This document shows positions 59,112 through 64,000 of a DNA stretch of 64,000 nt, one piece after another. The notes below the pieces were generated by a model that was not told the DNA's origin, did no database searches, and was given only the letters and a program-made list of their open reading frames with translations. The first letter of the stretch is position 1. Each line of letters begins with the position of its first letter. Location of the stretch: NCBI GenBank assembly GCA_015061685.1, contig SUWD01000003.1:1-64000 (forward strand), read 5' to 3'. Origin of the DNA: Lentisphaerota bacterium (GTDB taxonomy: Bacteria; Verrucomicrobiota; Lentisphaeria; Victivallales; Victivallaceae). A program made the position numbers and the translations under genes.

Positions 59112-61229
59112 TTACTTCTCATTCTCCGTGAGGGAGAGGATCGTGCGGTAATCAGCGATTTCCAGCAACGCACTCTTGACCTGACGGATCTTCCAGTCAA
59201 GATGCCAGTGATCGCCGACGTATTCCATACTCGGTTCCCAGCCGAGGCGGGAGTCGAGAGCGACATAATTCATCGCTTCACGGGCATTTTCGATCTCCTC
59301 ATAAGCGAGAGCTTCGATCTTGTCCAGAATTGCCAGACCCTCTTCGGCGGTGGTGATATTCTGGATATCCCGGTTGAGGCAGTACCACTTTTTCATATTG
59401 AAGCAGGTCTGCACCGCAGTCCGGATGAATCTGCCCAGATTCAGCTCTCTTTCCAGCACTTCCTTGCGTTTTTCCGGAGCTTCAGCGAGAGCTTTTTCGT
59501 AGAGGGCAAGACCCTCGTCCCAGAGACCGAGGAAAATTTCCAGCCCTTTCAATTCGTTGGGATAACGCAACGCACCGGGCAGCTGGTTGATATTTTCGTA
59601 GGGCTGATAAAGAGTTTTGATGATCGCACTGCCGAAGTGTGCTTTGGGATCGGCAGGGAAAGTGATCTCTTTCTTGCCCATAACACGGGTGATATTCGGC
59701 TGGAAAATAAAGGGATAGGCGGCTCCCACCCGGAGCGGTCCGTACTGATCTTCATTGGTTGCCGGCAGATAATCAAAAGCATCGCTCCACTTCTGCCACG
59801 CCGCCAGAAGATTTTCAGCTCCTTTTCCGGCACGGCGGTTGGCGATAACTTTGAGATATTCGTCCAGATCGCACTGAGGAGAAGTGAAATAGGCTTTGCC
59901 AAGTTCAGTAATGACCGACGGGAACCAGCCGTAGTGGTGATTGTCGTAGAAGGCATTGAGATTGCACTCTCTGCGGAAACGGTCAAGCTCTTTGAAACGG
60001 ACGATCCAACGCTGCGGCACCGGGACGTATGGAATAACACCGATATCCCAGGTAAGTCCGCCGGTATTGGCAGTAGCCAGCAGCGGAATACCCAATTCAG
60101 CGGCGGCTTTGCACTCACTCTCAAAGTAATAGCCAGGTTTCGCCGCCACGATGGAATAGTCCATGACTCTGGTCAGCTGACCGAAAGGACAAACTTTGGA
60201 GAAAATGTCGTAAGTGACCTGAATGGTGATGCCTTCGGGGAGATTCTCCAGAAATCTTTTACGCAGTTCCAGCTCCGTCCAGCCCCAGTTGTAGGTGTTG
60301 AAAATGATTTTGGCATCGGGAATGGCTTTGCGTACAGCATCCCGTACCCGGGTCAGAAATGCCGGATAGTCGGTGCAGGGCCACCAGCCCGGACAGGGAC
60401 GGACATCACGGATACCGTCAATGAAACTGTCCATATTGCGTTTGCCGCTGGTTGCCGGGTCTTTGCTCGGGAAAATGGCACTTTCACCGACGAGCATCAC
60501 ACCGGCAACGTCCGGATGTTTCTCCAGCAGTCTGGTATAAACTTCTTCAAAGAACTGCACCGCATCCTCATCATCGGGATGTTTGAAACTGGGCAGATAA
60601 GCGTAGAGATAGACTTCAATATCATATTTGGCGGCACGCCGGACAAGGTCGTTGAAATCCAGCACACCGATATTGGTCTGATTGGGGCCTTTGCAGAATA
60701 CCGCCACGGCATCAAATCCGGCATGCATCATGGCGTTGAGGTGAGAATCGGGGAAAAGTTCGATACCCCAGCCGGAGTGGACGATACGCGGAGTGATAAG
60801 TTTTTCCCGGCAGATGCTGCCTTTGGCAAGGATCGCACCGCCGCGCAGATTGCACTGATCCTCCAAATAGACTCCGCCGCGGCGGATGCCGCCGGGTGAA
60901 GAAGCGGTAATGGTGATTTTGTTTTCAGCGACAGTCAGCTCAAAAGCACCTTTGGCAAGTTTTGAAGCAGGATCCAAATCAAGGACGATCGCCGGATCAC
61001 CGGAATTTTCGACGTGGACATAGATGCCCTGGGAAACTTTGAAGTAATCTTCCAGATCTTTGGCAGTTTCGAGGATTGCCGCCGGAGCATTATCCGGGCA
61101 TACGATCCGCCATGCGGGGGTGATTGCGACCTCGTTTTCCTGACACGGGATATCGGAATCATTCATCAGAGGATGGTGAACGATGTCGATCCGCTTGCGG
61201 AAATCATAATTTTTTTCCGGTTGAAGCAT
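59112..61229 (-). CDS. Large cytoplasmic glycoside-hydrolase-like protein (GH20/GH67-like architecture)
   Basis: 705 residues without a signal peptide. An N-terminal alpha/beta domain (~30-130; ILETAKDLEDYFKVSQGIYV; ITITASSPGGIRRGGVYLED) resembles the non-catalytic domain before GH20 or GH67 barrels. A TIM-barrel-like part follows (HLNAMMHAGFDAVAVFCKGP; HPDVAGVMLVGESAIFPSKD; DAKIIFNTYNWGWTELELRK; LNAFYDNHHYGWFPSVITEL), and a helical C-terminal region completes it. Catalytic acids are not certain; Glu in VGESAIF and Asp/His in FYDNHHYGW are candidates. It may cut intracellular oligosaccharides. It has its own promoter and palindrome (61316-61358). Confidence 0.55.
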   Translation of the reverse strand: MLQPEKNYDFRKRIDIVHHPLMNDSDIPCQENEVAITPAWRIVCPDNAPAAILETAKDLEDYFKVSQGIYVHVENSGDPAIVLDLDPASKLAKGAFELTVAENKITITASSPGGIRRGGVYLEDQCNLRGGAILAKGSICREKLITPRIVHSGWGIELFPDSHLNAMMHAGFDAVAVFCKGPNQTNIGVLDFNDLVRRAAKYDIEVYLYAYLPSFKHPDDEDAVQFFEEVYTRLLEKHPDVAGVMLVGESAIFPSKDPATSGKRNMDSFIDGIRDVRPCPGWWPCTDYPAFLTRVRDAVRKAIPDAKIIFNTYNWGWTELELRKRFLENLPEGITIQVTYDIFSKVCPFGQLTRVMDYSIVAAKPGYYFESECKAAAELGIPLLATANTGGLTWDIGVIPYVPVPQRWIVRFKELDRFRRECNLNAFYDNHHYGWFPSVITELGKAYFTSPQCDLDEYLKVIANRRAGKGAENLLAAWQKWSDAFDYLPATNEDQYGPLRVGAAYPFIFQPNITRVMGKKEITFPADPKAHFGSAIIKTLYQPYENINQLPGALRYPNELKGLEIFLGLWDEGLALYEKALAEAPEKRKEVLERELNLGRFIRTAVQTCFNMKKWYCLNRDIQNITTAEEGLAILDKIEALAYEEIENAREAMNYVALDSRLGWEPSMEYVGDHWHLDWKIRQVKSALLEIADYRTILSLTENEK

Positions 61230-61315
61230 TTTTTTGATCCTTTTTCAGTTTTGGTATCTTTAATTGACCGTGAAAATTTTTCTCTGCTGCCGATCCGGCA
61301 CGCAAGTATGCGAAC

Positions 61316-61358
61316 TCCGGATCCGGAAGTAATATACACCCGGCAAAAAATTTTTCAA
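61316..61358 (-). promoter_or_regulatory. Promoter with a palindrome at the start site, GH-like gene
   Basis: TTGAAA (61358-61353), 16-bp spacer, TATATT (61336-61331) on the minus strand. The perfect palindrome TCCGGATCCGGA (61316-61327) covers the expected transcription start. Confidence 0.5.
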
Positions 61359-61404
61359 TCGTTTTTCCGTCAGCAGAATGATATTTTTAACATTTTGTGC
61401 GATC

Positions 61405-62028
61405 TTACAGCAGTTTGAAACTTCCGAGAAAAAGTTCCCCCTGCCGGACAAGCTCTTCATCCCGGTAATCCTTTTCCCTGCCACGCTGACTCCAGGCGAC
61501 GAAATAGAGGAAGTTCTCCGGGTCTTCCGGACAGGGAAAGACGATAGTGGTCTGGATCATGAAAATCTCTCTGCCGGTCTCTTTTGAGACGCAATAAACC
61601 CGGATCGCCGGTTGTCCGGCATAGGTGATCTTCTCAAATTTCTGCTCCATGATTTTTATCCGGGTACGGGGAACTTCACTGAAAGCCTTCTCTGCAAATT
61701 TGAGCAGGCCATCCTGCGAAGTATCTGCCAGAGAGTAGGCACGGCGGTAAACGGTTCCCATAGCTGAATGATTCTCCGCTATCGGCAGCATGGAACGCCA
61801 CACCGCTTTTTCCGGAGCATTTTCCGGCTGATAGACCCGGAATCCGGCTTTTTCATCCCAGTTGAAAGCAAATTTTTTGTAACGGATCTCCCGGCATCCG
61901 TCAGATTTGATGTAATTTATTCCTCTGCCGTCCTTTGCCAGAGGAGCAAAAGAACTGCCGATATTCACCACCGTACTGCTGCACCCGGCAAAGAACAGAA
62001 GTGCCGCCGGAAAGAAAAATTTTTTCAT
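61405..62028 (-). CDS. Putative lipoprotein of unknown function
   Basis: 207 residues with a signal peptide ending LFFAGC (lipobox, Cys16). The mature domain contains YKKFAFNWDEKAGFRVYQPE and ETGREIFMIQTTIVFPCPED; I recognise no family. The gene is single, with start at MKKFFFPAALLF. The MITE copy 2 begins 14 bp upstream of the start codon, on the other side of its target duplication, so the native ribosome-site and promoter region was separated by the insertion; expression may be altered. Confidence 0.7.
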   Translation of the reverse strand: MKKFFFPAALLFFAGCSSTVVNIGSSFAPLAKDGRGINYIKSDGCREIRYKKFAFNWDEKAGFRVYQPENAPEKAVWRSMLPIAENHSAMGTVYRRAYSLADTSQDGLLKFAEKAFSEVPRTRIKIMEQKFEKITYAGQPAIRVYCVSKETGREIFMIQTTIVFPCPEDPENFLYFVAWSQRGREKDYRDEELVRQGELFLGSFKLL

Positions 62029-62041
62029 GGTAAACCTGATT

Positions 62042-62323
62042 GATAATGTCCCGAATTTTGTGAAACCAGTAACAGGAGCTTATAAACAAATATTTTTGTT
62101 AACGTATAAAACATATCACATAAGTTGTGATTTGTCAAACCGGCAAGCACGGGTTCGATCCAACCGGTAGATGCAGTGTGAGGCAAGGTCGCAGACAAAT
62201 CAAGGCGGATGAGCAGGAGTGTACTATCCGTACATGACTGCGAAAACGTCCGCTGATTTGCCAGGAGATTGCCCGCAATGCACCACCGCAGGAAAGATTT
62301 TTCACAAAAAATGAGACAATAAC
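62042..62323. mobile_element. MITE-like element, copy 2 (282 bp, with internal palindrome)
   Basis: Ends GATAATGTCCCGAATTTT... and (reverse complement of right end) GTTATTGTCTCATTTTTT... share about 18 of 24 positions. A perfect 8-bp duplication ACCTGATT flanks it (62034-62041 and 62324-62331). The outer ~120 bp on the left and ~35 bp on the right match copy 1. Between them is an imperfect palindrome (62165-62288) not present whole in copy 1; its right end, 62272-62288, is the exact reverse complement of 49975-49991. No open reading frame of note. Confidence 0.85.
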
Positions 62324-62333
62324 ACCTGATTTG

Positions 62334-62831
62334 CTATTGCAATTTATAACCGCTTCCGGCATTTATCAGCCGGAGTATTGAATCATCGGCATTTACGGAA
62401 GAAGATACCACTTCACCGACGACCAGAGGACAATTTCCCGGACGGTATTCTGTGACCAGACGACACTCAAAATTGGCGACTGCATCGGCAAGCAGCGGCA
62501 CACCGACCGCCTTTGCCGTCTCAAATGCCAAACCGGTTACTTTGCCCTTGTCGATCTGATGTCCGTGATTGGTTCCGGCGAAAAGCACCTCTTTTGCCAT
62601 CGCCTGCGAGGGGTAGGCAATGACAAATTCCCGATTCTCCCGGATCAATTCCAGCGTATAAGCCGGATCGTCGATCCCCAGAAGGAACATCGGCGGCTCA
62701 TCGGAAACGATACACACCCAGCCGACAGCCATAAGATTGATCCGGTTATCGGCACTTTTCGTAATGACAAGGACGACCTGTTCGGGGTACTTCCTTGCCC
62801 ACGCTTCGGAAATTGCGGCTGTTTTCTGCAT
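62334..62831 (-). CDS. Flavin reductase-like FMN-binding protein
   Basis: 165 residues. The split-barrel flavin-binding fold is indicated by VVLVITKSADNRINLMAVGW, DEPPMFLLGIDDPAYTLELI, EFVIAYPSQAMAKEVLFAGT and the C-terminal CPLVVGEVVSSSV. Such proteins reduce or bind FMN or related flavins. It is preceded by the pseudopilin-headed lipoprotein gene after 3 bp. The MITE copy 2 right duplication ends 3 bp after its stop codon. Confidence 0.85.
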   Translation of the reverse strand: MQKTAAISEAWARKYPEQVVLVITKSADNRINLMAVGWVCIVSDEPPMFLLGIDDPAYTLELIRENREFVIAYPSQAMAKEVLFAGTNHGHQIDKGKVTGLAFETAKAVGVPLLADAVANFECRLVTEYRPGNCPLVVGEVVSSSVNADDSILRLINAGSGYKLQ

Positions 62832-62834
62832 AAA

Positions 62835-63581
62835 TTATTTATTCCGGTCTGCCAGATCGGCATATTCGAGCATCTGCTTCTGAGCATCACTGGAGATGCC
62901 GGAATTTTTCAACAGATGTTCCAAAACCTCCCGGCAGCTCATTTTGTAAACACCGGGGATGGTCACAGTTGACACATGACCGTCAGCGAAAAGCACATTG
63001 ATCTTATCACTTCTCTCCGGCAAAATCCACGGTTTTTCAAAACACACCGGAGCAGTGGAAGAATACTGGGGGCTAACATAAATATAAATGTACGAAGTAT
63101 TTGCCGGAGTCATAACATCTTTTGCCAAAGTGCTTTTCCGGTCAAATGGAGCGATATAAACTTTGGCATCGGTCAAATGTCCCTCCCGCATAAGGATATC
63201 GAAAGCGGCAGCGGCATCCTTCCGGATATCACGCCCGCTTCTCAAAACTCCGTACGGACGGTGCTGCCCTATGGTAGTCTGGCAGTAAAATTCAATAGCA
63301 TTGCCGAGCTGTTTCAAATTATTCACCGAAACAGCGGCAGCAGCGGCACTCCGGCTTGATTTATTTCCGAAAAGAGACGATATTGCCGGAGAATCGTTTT
63401 TTTCAGCTTTTCCGGAGTTGTCAGCACTGGCAGACTCCGCAGAACTTCCTGAACTGCTGCCGGAAACCGTGTATTTGGCTTTTTTTGATTTTTTTCCGCT
63501 CTTACCGGACTTGCCGCAACCGCAGAAAAACAGCAGAGATGCTCCGGCGAACAACAACAAAAACAATCGGATCTTTTTCAT
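62835..63581 (-). CDS. Lipoprotein with a DUF1559-like pseudopilin domain
   Basis: 248 residues from ATG 63581 with AAGGAGAAGAAA upstream. Signal peptide ends LLFFCGC (lipobox). A Lys/Ser/Gly-rich linker (~23-75) leads to a domain with AAVSVNNLKQLGNAIEFYCQ, like the start of DUF1559/prepilin-type proteins of PVC bacteria after the methylation helix, and INVLFADGHVSTVTIP, the DG of the H-X9-DG motif, but with Arg in place of the His. The methylated prepilin helix is absent. The C-terminal ~45 residues are helical. Placed before the flavin reductase-like gene. Confidence 0.78.
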   Translation of the reverse strand: MKKIRLFLLLFAGASLLFFCGCGKSGKSGKKSKKAKYTVSGSSSGSSAESASADNSGKAEKNDSPAISSLFGNKSSRSAAAAAVSVNNLKQLGNAIEFYCQTTIGQHRPYGVLRSGRDIRKDAAAAFDILMREGHLTDAKVYIAPFDRKSTLAKDVMTPANTSYIYIYVSPQYSSTAPVCFEKPWILPERSDKINVLFADGHVSTVTIPGVYKMSCREVLEHLLKNSGISSDAQKQMLEYADLADRNK

Positions 63582-63697
63582 TTTCTTCTCCTTGTAAAAA
63601 AAATTAATCCGGGAATACCCACCTCCGGTTAATATAACTCCGGCGAAAATGTTTTGCAAATTGCAAAACATTAAATAGATGTTTTTTAATAAAAAAC

Positions 63698-63727
63698 TTG
63701 CATTATATGCTACATTTTGTTTATGAT
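63698..63727 (+). promoter_or_regulatory. Promoter of the CDF transporter gene
   Basis: TTGCAT (63698-63703), 18-bp spacer, TATGAT (63722-63727), about 18 bp before the ATG at 63746. Confidence 0.45.
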
Positions 63728-63745
63728 AAAAAAGGATATCGATTT

Positions 63746-64000
63746 ATGTTTACGTCAATCATTCTTAAAACCTTCCTCCCCGGCATGACCGGGCAGCCCA
63801 CTCCGGATCAGCGTATCCGCTGCGGCATAGTCAGCGGTATAACCGGGATCGCCTGCAATATCCTGCTGGTCATCGTCAAAATAATTCTGGCAATTCTCTC
63901 CGGCAGTATCGCCGTTGCCGCCGATGCGGTCAACAATCTCGCTGATGCCGGCAGCGGAATAATCGCCGCCGCCGGATTCCGTCTGTCCAGTACGCCGCCG
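63746..64000 (+). CDS. Cation diffusion facilitator family transporter (N-terminal part)
   Basis: 85 residues are visible before the window ends. They contain the start of two membrane helices (GIVSGITGIACNILLVIVKI and the next with GSIAVAADAVNNLADAGSGI). The AADAVNNLADA segment matches the conserved metal-binding Asp-x-x-x-Asp of CDF zinc/iron exporters (HxxxD or DxxxD). ATG 63746 has AAAGGATATCG before it. The C-terminal cytoplasmic domain is outside the window. Confidence 0.85.
   Translation, partial: MFTSIILKTFLPGMTGQPTPDQRIRCGIVSGITGIACNILLVIVKIILAILSGSIAVAADAVNNLADAGSGIIAAAGFRLSSTPP

Noticed and set aside
56724..60899. Long plus-strand frames opposite the epimerase and GH-like genes
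   Set aside because: The minus-strand genes carry recognisable families, ribosome sites and promoters; the opposite frames have none.

Overview
The window most resembles a chromosome segment of a Gram-negative PVC-superphylum bacterium, probably Lentisphaerota (Victivallales-like) or a close verrucomicrobial relative. This is inferred from an Amuc_1098-1102-type pilus operon (the kind known from Akkermansia), many lipoproteins, pseudopilin-like heads on secreted proteins, a sn-glycerol-1-phosphate dehydrogenase gene and an archaeal-style XPB/Bax1 pair. No rRNA or species marker is present. Most of the window is densely coding. The first ~1.2 kb is visibly more AT-rich and gene-poor. Nearly all clear promoters fit one pattern: TTGnnn, 16-18 bp, TATnTT-like.

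Layout. 1-1200: edge fragment of a possible HEXXH protein, short repeats and a lipoprotein. 1.2-5.3 kb: IMPase and NagD/AraL-like HAD phosphatase divergent from an AraM-like G1P dehydrogenase, then two small envelope proteins. 5.4-7.8 kb: aroF-pheA preceded by a Phe-rich leader peptide and attenuator. 7.9-16 kb: pfk, panB, a GT-C/TPR membrane protein, an IclR regulator, coaD, ribF, a GspG-like lipoprotein and tRNA-Lys. 16.1-30 kb: trmO and a long minus-strand run tpiA-secG-(Amuc_1102, 1101, 1100, 1099, 1098 homologues)-orphan STN protein-second secretin. 30-41.3 kb: an rsmE-lipoprotein fusion, then a tight seven-gene run (NagB-like, PIG-L deacetylase, ispD, sigma-70 factor, iron-type ABC transporter), then tilS. 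41.3-47.7 kb: plus-strand operon rdgB-rluA family-membrane protein-C39-like protein-XPB helicase-Bax1 nuclease, convergent with a family-4 UDG. 47.8-50.4 kb: argG, rnc, acpS. 50.5-62 kb: amino-sugar catabolism (nagA, nagB, two Gfo/Idh/MocA enzymes, a TIM-barrel isomerase, a DUF4434-like protein, an N-acylglucosamine 2-epimerase, a large GH-like protein), with palindromic operators at three promoters, plus thioredoxin and a BspA-type protein. 62-64 kb: flavin reductase-like protein, pseudopilin-headed lipoprotein and the start of a CDF transporter.

Most notable: (1) a complete phenylalanine attenuator with leader peptide, terminator and antiterminator; (2) a two-copy miniature inverted-repeat element (170 and 282 bp) with imperfect 24-bp ends and perfect 8-bp target duplications, one copy inserted in the rnc stop codon; (3) an Amuc-type pilus operon with two full secretins and an orphan STN protein carrying a G10 tract; (4) an XPB-Bax1 pair in a bacterial repair operon; (5) an in-frame fusion of RsmE to a lipoprotein. 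Functions are read from sequence motifs only; no database search was run.
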